Positions 21,353-34,300 of a stretch of DNA of 64,000 nt are shown here, piece by piece (positions within the stretch are counted from its first letter, which is position 1; each line of letters opens with the position of its first letter). The stretch is from contig JASSKH010000029.1 of NCBI GenBank assembly GCA_031763025.1, positions 4,623,862-4,687,861 on the forward strand, in the 5' to 3' direction. The translations under genes and the position numbers were made by a program. The notes beneath the pieces were generated by a model. The model was not told the DNA's origin. It searched no databases and worked only from the letters and a program-made list of their open reading frames with translations. This stretch comes from Macrocystis pyrifera. Lineage: Eukaryota > Sar > Phaeophyceae > Laminariales > Laminariaceae.

Positions 21353-23040
21353 GCTGGGACGGAGCACGTCGGGTTTGAATATAATTAATAACCAGCGCCA
21401 TTCGCGCTTGCCTGGAAATCCGAGGGCAGCTTGCTCAGCTCCTCGGGTGTAGTGGGAAATGCCATGGGTCCGATCTCCGACTGCTTGCTGAGGATGGCGT
21501 CGACGACTTAGTGAAGGCAGGCGTAGGCTGCAGTCGTTGAAACTCCATAAGCGTTCCGCAGATCTATGTAGGACGCTCCGGTGCAGAAACGCAGCGCGAT
21601 TGCCAAGCGAACCTACGCCGAGATGACCCCTGACGCTGTTCGCAATTCTTGAGTGGCGAGAAGGGCACGGGGGGCGAAGCGGGACCAGGAACAAAACAGA
21701 GAACGACGAGCAAGGGGTGTAGGAGAAAGAAAGACAGTGAGAGGAAATAAATATTTAGAGGGAGAACGCAGGGGGTGGAGTTGGCTGCCGTGTGATGGAT
21801 CGTCACTAGAGACAACAAACTATCTGGGGTCGAACGCGGGGGACAAGTGCTGTGTAAAACAGCGACCTCTCCACAGACTCCTAACATAGCTTTAGGGGAA
21901 ACAAACACAACAACTCCCGTACTGGTGCCTCATCCGTCATATGTTTAAAGTGAGTACTGGTGTGTGTTCTTCACAGTGAACGAAAAAAACAAACCCATGT
22001 ATATCCAGCACAACCGATGTCCGTGCCTATTACTCCTTGATAGCGAGCTCTCTGGTTACAAAGTACCTGGTAGAAGACATTGATACCCATGACAAAAACA
22101 GCAGTAGGCTATATGATGGAAACCGCGATGCCAACCGCAATGACTATGACGGCGGAACATGTGCAAGCAGCCTGCTTTGTGCACACCAGCGGCTAATTGT
22201 TTTTTTAATCGTATGCCTGGCCAGCGCCCGCCACACGTCACTGGCCATTGTGTGAACACGGTGACCCTAGAGTGAGTCGGAGCCCCTGACGAGCGCACTC
22301 CGTTCAGAATTCATGACGAAAATCGTTGGTTTTGTCGAACTCTGTCGAGGACTAGGAATCTCGCCGCTTCGAACCAAACATCCGCCCGAGTTTTTCTGAA
22401 GCCGATCTTGGCCCAACATCGGCCCCAGAATTGATTTTTTCGGTCTTTTCCAAAAGTTTGGAACTTTCCGTTGGAAGAAACGTGCCCATAGCAAGCCGTA
22501 CCTGGAACATTCTGACGGGTATCTTTGGAGTTCTAACTTTTTATGGTAACTTTGCGTTTTCATTGGCATACCAGGTAGGTCTAAGCGGATGCTTTCATAT
22601 TTGGGATCGAAAAATACGAAATCTGAAGCTAAAAATCGGACCGCATAGGAAACAGCCAAAAAACAAGAAAAAAAATGAAAAATACTGAAAGCAAGAGGGC
22701 TCGTAGCACATCTGTGTTTGTATAGACTCGTGCGTCTGTGTTGGTACTGCTGTACATGTATGATACAGCAGTAGTAGATGAAAATTAAAACCTGCTATCA
22801 GTGCTTGTACCCTCGAACCTGTACGTACCATATCGTACGAGCACTACTACTGTTGTGTATTAATAGTAGCCAACAATGCTAGCAAAGGCGCCAAAAATCA
22901 ACAACAATTTCTATGCTGCAAGTATTGCACCTGGTACTACGTACGAGTATGCGAATCACAATCACTTCTACTGCTCTATGACATACCAGGTACCTACAGC
23001 AACATACCAGGTCACCTACAGCAGTACTAATCCTCTTGTT
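21353..23040. other. Gene-free stretch between Harbinger relics
   Basis: 21960-22070 shows partial similarity to 13370-13470 (TGTGTTCTTCACA, CCGATGTCCGTGC-like segments), an unnamed repeat. Several TACCAGGTA or TACCTGGTA motifs occur at about 22065, 22567, 22982 and 23005. No gene recognised. Confidence 0.35.
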
Positions 23041-23615
23041 CATACACACCCACTGGCAAACTTGGGATTGCGCTGGAGCGCAGGACGAAGGATGTTCAAG
23101 AGCTTGTGAAAAGACCGCTCCTCCATGCGATATGTCCTGCGGAATTCCTTCGCGCCCATGGCAAACGCGGCGTGCCCCTTCCATTCGACGCGGGATCGTT
23201 TCTTGGCTCGGGCTCAACGTCGGGGCGCGGTCTCTTCCTGGATCGCAAGAAACGCCAAGCAAGCGGCCTCGACATCGGGGTTCAGGTTGCCCTTCTTCGA
23301 AGGCGGAACCTCCTCCTCCTATATTTCTCGCTCCCATCCTTCTTGCTTCCATCCTCCCTGCTCCCATCCTCCCTTCTCCCGTCCTCCTTGCTCCCATCCT
23401 TCTCGCTCTTCCTGCTGTTCGCGTGCGTCCTGCTCCTCCTCCTCTGTGCGTTCCTGGTCCTCCTCCTCTTCGAACCTTTCCTCCTCAAAGCTTCCCTCCA
23501 CGAACTCTCCCAGCGCCCTTTTACACTCACGCGTAGCGTCTACCTCGCTATGACACAGACTAGCTGCTGAGCCTCTTGCTTTTGCGCTGTTGTGAGGGCA
23601 TGAAGGGGCTGCCAT
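23041..23615 (-). pseudogene. Probable PIF/Harbinger transposase N-terminal relic
   Basis: On the minus strand one frame, broken by stops, reads from ATG 23615 through a Glu/Arg-rich stretch, a repetitive GWEQGGREK region, and then KKRSRVEWKGHAAFAMGAKE, FRRTYRMEERSFHKLLNILR and PALQRNPKFASGCV before a stop. The FR..YRM...SF..LL..L.P block is typical of the start of Harbinger-type transposases. It lies upstream, in minus-strand order, of the DDE relic at 19658-20202, so both could be parts of one broken element. Confidence 0.45.
23318..23412. repeat. CTCCCATCCT minisatellite
   Basis: Roughly seven imperfect units of about 15 bp (CTCCCATCCTCCCTG type). On the minus strand it encodes the GWEQGGREK repeats of the Harbinger-like relic. 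Confidence 0.8.
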
Positions 23616-23884
23616 GGCTGCTTACGCTCCGCGAAAGGAAGGCGAGTGCAGCAACAAGATGGCGCCTATGGCGTTGTTTGTACAACGTTGTGCAGGCGTT
23701 ATTGGGCTAAAATAGCAAATAAAATAGCAAATGTCACTTTCCAAAAACTTGCTAACGAAGCTGGACGGAAATATCCAAAAACAACTTTGGCAAGGTTTTA
23801 GCTATTTTGGCAAGTCCCCGTTTCCATAAACTTGCTATTTAGGCAAAAAAAACTTGCCAAAACTCGCCAAATACCGGTCGTTAG
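23616..23884. other. Unassigned stretch with TTGCCAAA/TAGCAAAT motifs
   Basis: Repeated CTTGCCAAAA, TTGGCAAG and TAGCAAAT words occur in both orientations between 23700 and 23880. They could be the end of an inverted-repeat element, but no boundary is clear. Confidence 0.3.
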
Positions 23885-24684
23885 AAATGCTCATGAGAAG
23901 AAGAAGAAATAGATGGGAAGGGCCACGAGGAGACCCTGCGTCCAGCAGCAGCAGAATCAGTCAGAGAGCGGCAGCGCAGACAACGCGCTGAAGCTGGAAC
24001 TCTCGCAACACAAAGGGCACTGGAAGCCGAGGTGACGAGGAGGCGGGTGGAGGCAGCGCGAGCGGCGAGTCTGAAGGTGGAGATAGCTCTCAAACCAACA
24101 AGGTGCTGGCATGGCAAAGCGTACGACTCTGTCGACCGAGAGCTGCTGTGCAAGGTACTCACATTCTTCGTCGTACCAACCAAGCTGCTTACAATTACAA
24201 CTATTTCCACGTCGGCATGCGGGCTCGCGTTCACACCCATGACGGCGAGCACTCGGAATAGTTTGAAGTCACGCGGGGGCGGCGACAAGGCTGCGTGTTA
24301 TCACCTTTACTGTTCAACGTGTTCTTCGCTGCTGCGTTACACGTCATACTGGTACACTTCAGCAAAGACGAAGCCATCGTCAGAGATTTGGTTCAACTCA
24401 ATGATGATGGAGTAGTCGGATCAGAGGAGAAGGAGCCGTTGGCATGCGTGCGACGGGCTGCATGGGGCATATGTTGTATGCCGATGACGCAGGAATTGTC
24501 TCGAAGTCGGCTAAAGGGATCGCGAAAATGATGACAGTCATCGTGACCGTCTTCGAAGCAGCAGGCCTCGCGGTATCGGAAACGAAGACCGGGGCAACGT
24601 TTCTCCGAACACCAGACCAGACAATCTTCGCCCCACCGCTCGTCATCTTAGCAGCAGGTCAAAGGTATAATCACACGACCCAGC
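23885..24684 (+). pseudogene. LINE reverse transcriptase relic
   Basis: Begins with an Ala/Glu/Arg-rich segment shared with 4560-4795, then the RT blocks in three frames: GKAYDSVDRELL (about 24115-24150), RRQGCVLSPLLFNVFF (about 24276-24320), and GHMLYADDAGIVSKSAKGIA with the YADD catalytic pair at 24477-24488, followed by GLAVSETKTGATFLRTPDQT. At least two frameshifts separate the blocks. The first block joins the N-terminal segment abruptly, suggesting an internal deletion. The relic is cut off at 24685 by the foldback element. It belongs to a non-LTR class; the clade is not resolved. Confidence 0.8.
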
Positions 24685-25322
24685 TGTTGCGAGTTAGGGG
24701 ATACCCCTAGTTAGGGGACCCCTTTTGCCTTATCCCCTCCTAGCTTAGGGGATCCCCTCTTAGCTTAAGGGATCCCCTCCTAGCTTAGGGGATCCCCTCC
24801 TAGCTTAAGGGATCCCCTCCTAGCTTAGGGGATCCCCTCTTACCTTAGGGGATCTCCTCCTACCCTAGGGGGTCCCCTAGGAGGTTAGAGGATCCCCTGC
24901 AAGCTTAGGGGATCCCCTAGGAGGTTAGAGGATCCCCTACTAGCTTAGGGGATCCCCTAGGAGGTTAGGGGATCCCCTTGGAGGTTAGGGGAGGCCCAAC
25001 GACTTTAGCGGGCCCATATCATGTGTGTACTGTATGAGCACCCAACATGTACAAATCGTGTGATATAGCGTATATATTCAGTTTATCCTTCAGAAATTAT
25101 AGTGGGGGATCCCCTAACCTCCTAGGGAATCCCCTAAGGTAGGAGGGATTCCCTAAGCCAGGAGGGGATCCCCTAAGCTAGGAGGGGATCCCATAAGCTA
25201 AAGAGGGGATCCCCTAAGCTAGGAGGGGATCCCCTAAGCTAAGAGGGGATCTCCTAAGTTAGGAGGGGATCCCCTAAGGCAAAAGGGATCTCCTAACTAG
25301 GGGGATCCCCTAACTCGCAACA
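24685..25322. mobile_element. Foldback element built from GGGGATCCCCT satellite arms
   Basis: The two ends are inverted: TGTTGCGAGTTAGGGGAT at 24685-24702 and its reverse complement at 25305-25322. The left arm (to about 24995) is a tandem array of roughly 20-bp units of type TTAGGGGATCCCCTCCTAGC. The right arm (25105-25320) carries the same units in reverse. Each unit is itself palindromic (GGGGATCCCC). The arms enclose about 105 bp of unrelated sequence. No ORF. It interrupts the LINE RT relic on its left and borders the triplet array on its right. The structure matches foldback-type transposons, but a recombined satellite is possible. Confidence 0.8.
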
Positions 25323-28300
25323 AGTGTCAGTGATAGTGGTAATGGTAGTGGTAGTCCCATTGGCAGTGTTAATGTCTAGGAGCGTTGGCATTGGCAATGG
25401 TAGTAGGAGTGGTAGAGAAACCGGTAGTGGTAGTGATAGCGATAGTTTTTGTGGTAGCGGTGGTGAAAGTGAGAGTGATAGTATTGGTGGCAGTGGGAGT
25501 GGTAATGGTAATGGTAGTGGTAGTGGAGATGGTAGTGGTGGTGGTGGTGACAGTGGTCGTGGTAGTGGTAGTGGTGGTTGAGGTAGTAGAGGTAATGGTA
25601 GTGGTAGTGGCGGTGGTAGGTGTGGTGGTGCTAGTGGCAGTGGTGGTGGATTGGTAGTGGTGATGATGGTGGTTGTAGTAGTGATGGTAGTGGTCGCAGT
25701 GCTAGTGCTAGTGCTAGTGGTGGTAGTGGTGGTGGTGGTGTTAGCAGTGTTTGTCGTAGTGGTAATAGTAGTGGTAGTGGTAATGTGGGTGGTAGTTCAA
25801 ATGCTAGTGGTGGTGATAGAGGTAGTGTTAGCGGTGGTGGTGGCGATAGACGTAATGGGAGCGGTAGTGGTCGCGATAGTGGTGATGGTTTTGGTAGATG
25901 GTACTGGTAGTGGTGTTGGTGGTGGTGGCACGGGTAGTTATTGTCGTAATGGTAGTGGTTTTGGTAGTGGTCCTGGTAGTGTTAGTTGGAGTGGTGGTGG
26001 TGGTGGTAGTGGTGGTAATGGTGGTGGTAGTGGTATTTCTAGTGGTGGCGGTGGTGGTAGAGGCAATGGTAGCGGTAGTGATGGTGATACTGCTAGTAGC
26101 GGCGGCAGCAGTAATAGGTCTGGTGGCAGAAACGGTAGTGGTGGTGGTGGGAGAAGTGATAGTGGTAGTGGGAGTGGTAGTGGTAGCGGTAGTGGTCGTA
26201 GCTGTAGTAGTGGTCGAGATGGTAGTGTTGGCTGTATCGATAGTAATATCGTTGGTGGGAGTAGAGGTAGGAATAGCAGTAGCAGCAGCAGTGGCATTAA
26301 GGGTAGTGATAATGATTGCAGTAATGTGTGTGGTAGTCCCACTGGTAGCGCTAAGGTGGAGGAATAGTGTCTGTGGCAATCGTAATAGGAGTGGTAGTGA
26401 AACTTGTAGTTTTTGTGATAGTGGTCGTGATGGTGGGAATGACAGTATTAGTGGCAATGGGACTGGTAACAGCAATGGTAGTGGCAGTGGTCATGGTACT
26501 GGTGGTGATGGTGACAGTGGTCGTGATGGTAGTGGCAGTGGTAGAGCTAGTGGTAGTGCTAGTGGTGTTGGTGTTGGTAAAGGTATTGGTAGTGGTAGTG
26601 GTGATTGCAGGGGTGATGGTGGTGGTGGCTGTGGTAATAGAAATGCAAATGGTGGTGATGATGGTAGTAGAAGTGGTAGTGGTAGTGGTATGAATAGTGG
26701 TGGTGGTAGTAGTGGTGGTGGTGGCAGTAGTAAGGGTAGTGGTAAATGTAGTTGGAGTGGTGGAGGTAGCGATAGTGGTTGTGGTAGCGGTAGCGGTAGC
26801 CGTATTAATAGTGGTGGTGGTAAGGGCGGTGGTGGTGGAGGTAGTGGTGGTTGTGGTAGCAGTGGTAACGGTAGTGATGGTGGTAGTGGTAGTAGTAGTG
26901 GGAGTGGGAGTGGTAGTCTTAGCTGTAGCATTCGTGGTAGGGGAAGTGGTGGTGGTAGTTATAATGGTGATGGAGTTGACAATGGTAGTAGTGGTGGTAG
27001 TGGTAGTGTTGGCGGTAGTGAACGTGGTAGTGGTGGTGGCAGTTGTGGTGGAAGCGGTAACGGGAGTGGCAGTAACAGCGGTATTATCAGTGACTGTTGT
27101 AGTGGTGGTCGTAGTGATGTTGGTGGTGGTGGTGGCCATGATGGTGGTGGTGGTAGATGTGGTAGTAGTGGTAGCGGTTGTGGTCGAGGTGGTTGTGTTC
27201 GTGATAATGGTAGTAGCAGTAGCATTGGTGGCAGCAGGGGCAGTAGTAGCGTTAGCAGTAGTATCAGCAGTAGCGGTAGCAGTTGGACTAAGAGTGGTGG
27301 TAGGGGTAGTGGTAATGTTAGTGGTAGTCCCTGTGGTAGTGATAATGTGTAGGAAGAGGGGTAGTGGCAGTCGTAGTAGTAGTGTTAGTGAAACGGGTAG
27401 TGGTAGAAATAGTTTTTCGTGGTAGTAGCGGTGATAGTGGGAGTGACGGTAGTGGTGGCAGTGTGAGTGGTAATGGTAGTGGTAGTGGTATTGGTGATGG
27501 CAGTGGTTGTGGTGACAGTTGTCGTGGTGGTAGTGGTGATGGTCGGTTGGGGTAGGGGTACTGGTACTGGCAGTGGTAGTAGGAGTAGTATCAATAGCGG
27601 CAGTGGTGGTGGTAGTGATAATGGTGAGGGTGGTGGCAATGGTGGTGGTGGTGGTAGTAGCCGTAGTGGCAATGGCAAGGTCGTGGTAGTGATCGAGATG
27701 GTTGTGTTGATGGCAATGATAGCGGTAATAGCATTGGTGACAGTAGGGGAAGGAGTCGCAGTAGAAGTAGCATCATCTCTAGTGGTAGCAGTGGCACTAA
27801 AGGTAGTGGTAGTGGTAGTGATAATGTTAGTAGTAGTCTCAGTTGTAGTGATGTTCTGTAGGAAATGTAGTAATGGCAGTTGTAGTAGTGGTGGTTGTGA
27901 AACTGGTGGTGCTAGTGATAGTTGTTGTGATAGTGGTGGTGATAGTGGGAGTGACCGCAGGGGTTACAGTGGTAGTGGTAATGGTAATGGTAGTGGTGGT
28001 GATGACAGTGGTCGTGATAGTGGTAATGTCTCTGGTAGTGCTAGTGGTAGTGGTGTTGGTAGAGCTCATGGCAGTGATAGTGGTGGTGGTATGGGTGGTC
28101 ATGGTGGTGGCAGTTGTGATGGAAGTAGTAGTGGTGGTGATGGTAGTACTGGTAGTGACGGTAGTAGTCGCAATGGTAGTGGTAGTTGTGGTGGACGTGG
28201 TAGTGGTAGTGGTAGTGGTGGTGGCGGCGGAAGTGGTAAGGGTAGTGGTACTGGCAGTGGTAGTGGGGGTAGTAGTAATAGCGGTTGTGGTAGTGGCAGT

Positions 28301-31300
28301 GGTAGTGGTGGTGGTAGTGATATTGATGGTGGTGGTGGCAATGGTAGTGGAGGTGGTAGCCGTAGTGGTAGTGGTGGTGGTAGTGGTGGTGGTGATGACA
28401 GTGGTCGTGGTAGTCTCAGTGTCTGTGGTAGTGCTAGTGGGAGTGCTAGTGGTGGTGTTGGTAGAAGTCATGGTAGTGGTAGTTGTGGTGGTAGGGATGG
28501 TCCTGGTGGTGACAGTTGTGATGGAAATGGTAATGGTGTTGACGGTGGTAGTGATAGTGTCGGTAGTGGTCACAATTGGCGTGGTAGTTGAAGTCGAAGT
28601 GGTGGTGGTAGTGGTGGTGGTGGTGGCAGTGGTAGTGGTAGTGGTAAATCTGCGATAGTGATGGTGGTAGTGATGATGGTAGTGGTAGCGGTAGCTGTAG
28701 TGGTAGTGGTAGTGATGGTGGTGGGGGCAGTGGTAGTGCTAGTGATAGTGGTAGTGAGGGAAGTAGTCTTAGTGATAGCAGTAGCAGTAGCAGTAGCGGT
28801 AGCGGTCGTGGTGGTGGTGGTAGTTATAATGGTGATTGTGGTGGCAGTGGTAGTAGCGATGGTAGTCGAAGTGTTGACGGTAGTGAATTTGGTGGCGGTG
28901 GTGGGCGTGGTGTTGGAAGTGGTAGTAGTCGTGGTGGTGGTAGTGGTAGTAACGGTAGTGGTGGCAGTGGTAGTAATAGTGGTGGTGGTAGTTGTGAGTG
29001 GTTGTGGCGGTGGTGGTTGTGGCTGTGGTTGCGGTCGTGGTAGTTCTGGTTCTTGTGCTCGTGGAAGGGCCTGTGGTGGTGGTGGTGGTGGTGGTGATTG
29101 CAGTAGAGGTTATCGTAGTAGTAGTAGCGGTGATACTGGTAGTGACGGTAGTATTGGCAGTGGTTGTGATTGCAGAAGTAGTGGTGGTGGTGGTGGTGGT
29201 GGTGGTGGTGGCAGTGTTAGTGCTAGTGGAAGTAGTAGTGGTAGTTGTAGTGGTATTGGAAGTGGTAGTAGGAGTGGTAGCAGTGGTGGTAGAGGTGGTG
29301 GTGGTGGTGGTGGTGGTGGTGGTAGAGGTTATGGTAGTTGTAGTGGTGGTAATACTGATCGTGACGGTAGTTGTGGCAGTGGGTATTGTTTTGGTAGTAG
29401 ACGTGGTAGTGCTGGTGGTGGTGGTGGTGGCAGTGGCAGTGATTGTGAAAGTGGTATTGGTACTGGTAGTGGTAGTAGGATTGATAGTGGTGGTCGTACT
29501 GGAGGTACTCGTGGTTCTGAGGGTGGTGGTAGAGGTAATGATAGTGGTAGTGGTGGTTGCACTGGTAGTGACGTTAGTGATGTCAGTGGTGATAGATATG
29601 GTAGTGGTAGTGGTAGTCGTGTTGGTGACGGTGGCAGTGGTAGTGATAGTGGTAATGGTAGTGGTTGTGGTGGTGGTACTGGTAACGGTAGTGGGAGTGG
29701 TAGTGATGGTGATAGTGGCGGTTGTTGTGGTAGAGATAGGGGCGGTGGTGGCAGATGCAATGGTAGTGGTAGTAGTGATGATGCTGGTAGTGACGTAAGT
29801 GGTGGCAGCCGTAATAGGTGTGGTAGTGGTCGTGGTCGTCGTGGTGGTAGTGGTGGTGGTGGGTCGTGGTAGTGGTCGTTGCAAGGGTACTGGTACTGGC
29901 AGGGGTAGTGGTAGTCGTAGTCGTAGTGTCAGTGTTGATGGTAGTGATGTTGGTGTTGGCGGTGGCAATAGTGGTGGTTGTGGTAGCCGGAGTGGTAGTG
30001 GTAGTGGTAGTGGTCGAGATGGTTCTGTTGATGGTATTGATAGTGGTAATAGCATTGATGAGAGCAGTGGAAGGAGTTGCAGTAAGAGTAGCATCAGCAC
30101 TAGCAGTAACAGTGTCACTAAAGGTAGTGGTAGTAGTAGTGGTAATGTAAGTGGTAGTCCCAGTGGTAGTGGTAATGTTTAGGCAAAGGTGCTAGCGCAG
30201 TCGTAGTAGTAGTGGTAGTGATAGTTGTTGTGGCAGTGGTGGTGATATTGAGATTAATCGCGAGTGAGGGTGAGAGTGGAAACGGTTGTGGTAGTGGTAG
30301 TGTTGGTGGTGGTTGTGATGGTGATGATGATGGTAGTGCTAGTGAAAGTGGAAGCGCTAGTGGTAGTGCTAGTGGTGGTGGTGTTGGTAGAGGAAATGGA
30401 AGTGGTGGTGGTGGTGGTGGGGGTGTGGTGGTGTGGTGGTGGTAGCAATGGTGATGGAAATTGTAGTGGTGGTGATGGATGTAGTGGTAGTGACGGTAGT
30501 GGTCGCGGGGGTAGTGGTGGTAGCAGTGGTGATGGAAATTGTAGTGGTGATGGTGGTGGCAGTGGTAGTGGTAGTGGTAAAGGTTGTGATGGTGGAGGTA
30601 GTGGTAGTGGTAGTGGTGGTAGAAGTGGTGGTGTTGGTGGCGGTGGTAGTGATGTCGGTGGGGCCAGTGGTAGTGCTAGTGATAGTATAGTGGGAATAGT
30701 AGTCTTAGCGGTAGCAGTAGTGGTAGTAGTCGTGGTGGTGGTAGTTATGGTGGTGATGGTGTTGGCGATGGTAGTAGTGGTGGTAGTGGTAGTGTTGACG
30801 GCAGTGAAAGTGGTAGTGGTGGTGGCCGTGGTGGTGGAAGTGGTAATGGTCGTGATGGTGGTAGGGTAGTGACGGTAGTGCTGGCAGTGCCGGTGGTAGT
30901 GGTGGTGGCAGTGGTAGTAGTTGATGCAGTGGTGGTGGTGATGGCCGTCGTAGTGGTAGTGGTAGTCCTAGTGCTTGCACTAGTGGAAGTGCTACTGTTG
31001 GTGATTGTGGTGGTGGTGGTACAGGTAATAGCAGTGTTAGTGGCGGTGATACTCGTAGTGATGGGAGTATTGGCAGTGGTAATGATTGCGAGAGTCATAG
31101 TGCTAGTGGTGTTGTTGGTGGTGGTGGTGGCAGGGGTAGTGATATTAGTAATAGTAGCGGAAGTTGCAGTGGTACTGGTGGTGGTTGTGGGAGTGGTCGT
31201 GGGAGTGGTAGTGGGGGTGGTAGTGCTAGTGCTAGTGGCGGTGGTGGTAGTGGTAGAGATCATCGTAGTGGCGGTAGCGGTGGCAGCGAGAATGGTGGTG

Positions 31301-34300
31301 GTGGTGGTAATAGTAGTGCTTGTGGTGGTGGTGGTGGCAGCGGTTGTGTTGGTGGTGGTGGTTGTGGTGCTGGTACTGGTAGTGGTAGAGATAGTGGAAG
31401 TGATCGTGGTGGTAGAGGTAAATGGTAGTGGTAGTGGGGGTGATAGTGGTGGTGACGATATTGGTAGCAGTAGTAATAGTTACGGCAGTGGTAATGGTAG
31501 TGGTGGTGGTGGAAGACGTGGTAGTGGTAGCGGTAGTGCTACTGGTAGTGGTACTGGGAGTGGTAGTAAGAGCAGTAGTGGTAGTGGTAGGTAGTGGTAG
31601 TGGTAGTGGTAGTCGTGTTGATAGTGATATTGGTGGAGGTGGTGGTAATGGTGGTGGTGGTGGTGGTAGCCGTAGCCGTAGTTGCAGTGGTAGTGGGGGT
31701 ACTGGTAACGGTAGTGGGAGTGGTTATGATGGTGATAATGGTGGTGGCAATGGTAGTGATAGTGGCGGTGGTGATGGTAGATGTAATAGTAGTGGTAGGG
31801 ATGGTGATGCTGGTAGTGACGTTATTGGTGGCAGTAGTAATAGTTACGGCAGTGGTAGTGGTAATCGTGGTGGTAGTGGTGGTGGTGGGAGAAGTGGGAG
31901 TGGTAGTGGTAGTGATAGTGCAACTGGTAGTGGGAGTGGGAGTGGTGGCAAGAGCAGTAGTGGTAGTGGCCGTTGTAGCCGTGTTGATAGTGATATTGGT
32001 GGAAGTGGTGGCAATGGTGGTGGTGGTGGTAGCCGTAGCCGTAATGGTAGTTAGTGGTCATGGTCGAGATGGTTGTGTTGGTGGTAATGGATGTGGTTGT
32101 AGCTTTGGTAGTAGTAGAGATAGACGTAGCAGCAGCAGAAGCATCAAAGGTAGCAGTCTCAGTGGCAAGAAGGGTAGTGGTAGTGGTGGTGGTAATGTTA
32201 GTGATCGTGGTGGTGGTTGTGGTCGTGGTTGTGATAGTGATCGTGGTGGTGGTAGTGGCAGTGGTAGTGCGGTACTGGTAGTGGTGGTGGTGGTGGTAGA
32301 GGTAATGGTAAGGGTAGTGATGAAGATATTGGCAGTGACGTGACAGTGCTAATGGTGGTGGTAGTGGTGGGGGTGGGAGCAATGGTAGTGGTAGTGGTAG
32401 TGGTAGTGGTAGTGATAGATGTAGGGGTCGTAAAAGTGGTAGTGGTTGAGGGGATTGTGTTGGTGTTGATGATAGTGGTAGTGGCATTGGTTCGAGAAGG
32501 GGTTAAAGTACCAGTAGCAATAGCGTCGGCAGTAGCAGTAGTAGTGGCACTAAAGTTAGTGGTAGTGGTAGTGGTAGTGTCAGGGGTAGTCTCGGTGGGA
32601 GTGATAGTGTGTAGCAAAAGTGGTAGTGGCAGTTGCGTTAGTGGTCGTAGTGATAGTGACAGTTGTAGCGGTAGTGGTGGTGATAAATGTGGTAGTGATA
32701 GCGGTAGTGGTAGTGGTAGAGGTAGTGGTGGTGGCAGTGGCGGTGCTAGTGGTAGTGGTACTGGTACTGGTAGTAGTAGTGAGAACTAGAGTGGTAGTAT
32801 TATCGGTAGTGGTATTGAACTGTTAAGTGGTGGTAGAGGTATGAGTGGGAGTAGTAGTAATGTCGGTCGCAGTGGGGATAGTGGTAGTGGTGGTGGCAAT
32901 TAAAGTGGTGATGATGTTGGCAATGGTAGTAGTGGTGGTAGTGGTAGTGTTTGCTGTAGTGAAAGTGGTTGTGGTGGTAGAGGTGAGGGCGGAAGTGGTA
33001 GTGGTGGCGATGGTGGTAGTAGTAGTGACGGGGCAGTGGTGGCAGTGGTTGTGGCAGTAGTGGATATGGTGGCTGTGGTAGTGGTAGTGGTTGTGCTAGT
33101 GCTAGTGCAAGTGGAAGTGCTAGAGGTGGTAGAGGTAATGGTATCGGTAGTGGTGGTCATACTGGTAGTGACGGTTGTGGTTTCAGCGGTAATGATTTTG
33201 GTAGTGGTGGCGGCAGTTGTGGTGATCGTGGTGGCAGTGGTAGTGATAGTGGTAATAGTAGAAGTGGTGGCAGTGGTACTAGCAGCGGTAGGGGGAGTGC
33301 TAGTGGTGGTTGTAGCGGTAGTACTAGTGGTTGTAGAAGATAGAGTAGTGGTAGGGGTGATAATACTGGGAGTGACGGTAGTAGTGGCAGTGGGTACTGG
33401 TAGTGCTAGTGTTAGTACTAGTGCTGGTGGCGGTGGTAGTGATGGTGGTAATGGCAGGGGTAGTGGTTCTGGTACTGGTAGTGGTAGTGGAAGTGGTAGT
33501 TGTGGAAATACTGGTAGTGACGTTAGTGGTGGCAGTGGTAGCAGTTCTAGTAGTGGTAGAGGTAGTCGTGGTGGTATTGGTATATGTACTTTTAGTGGTA
33601 GTAGTAGTGGTGGTGGTAGTGTGATTGGTGGTGGTGATGGTGGTGGTAGTAGTATTAGTCGTGGTAGCGGTAGTGGTAATGGTATTGGTGGTGGTAGTTG
33701 TAGTGGTAGGGATCGAGGTGGGTGTGTTGGTGGAAATAGCATTGGTAGTAGCAATGCTTCGAATCGGGGTAGGATTAGAAGTAACAGTAGCATCAGCAAT
33801 AGCAGTAACAGTGACAATATAGGTAGTGGTAGTGGTGGTAATATTGTTAGTGGTGGTCCCAGTCGGAGTGATAATGTGCAGGAAACGTGGTAGTTCCAGT
33901 CGTAGTAATAATGGAATTGGTAGTGGTAGTAATAGTCGTTGTAGTAGTGGTGGTAATGGTGGGAGTGACGGTAGTAGTGGCAATAGGTGTGGTGGTGTTG
34001 GTGGTGGTTGCAGTGGTAGTGTTACTGGTAGGTTTAGTGGTTGTGGGAGTGATAGTGGGAGTGGGAGTAGTAGTCTTACGGGTAGGAATAGTGGTAGCGG
34101 TAGTGAGAGTGGTAGGGAGAATGGTGATGGTGTTGGCAAAGGTGGTAGTAGTGGTAGTGGTAGTGGTTGTGGTTGTTGTGGTGGTAGTGGTGATGTTAGT
34201 GTTTATGGAGGTGGCAGTGATAGTGGTTGTGGTTGTTGTAGTGGTAGTGGTGATGTTAGTGTTCATGGAGGTGGCAGTGATAGTGCTAGGAATGATGCTA

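Noticed and set aside
24690..25320. CRISPR-like repeat array
   Set aside because: Units are contiguous and inverted between arms with no variable spacers; the genome is eukaryotic.
25898..30118. Long open frames in the triplet array (up to 484 codons on plus, 449-487 on minus)
   Set aside because: They are Gly/Ser, Val, Thr or Pro/Leu runs made by a triplet repeat; single frames switch class through indels, and no start context, splice pattern or domain is visible.
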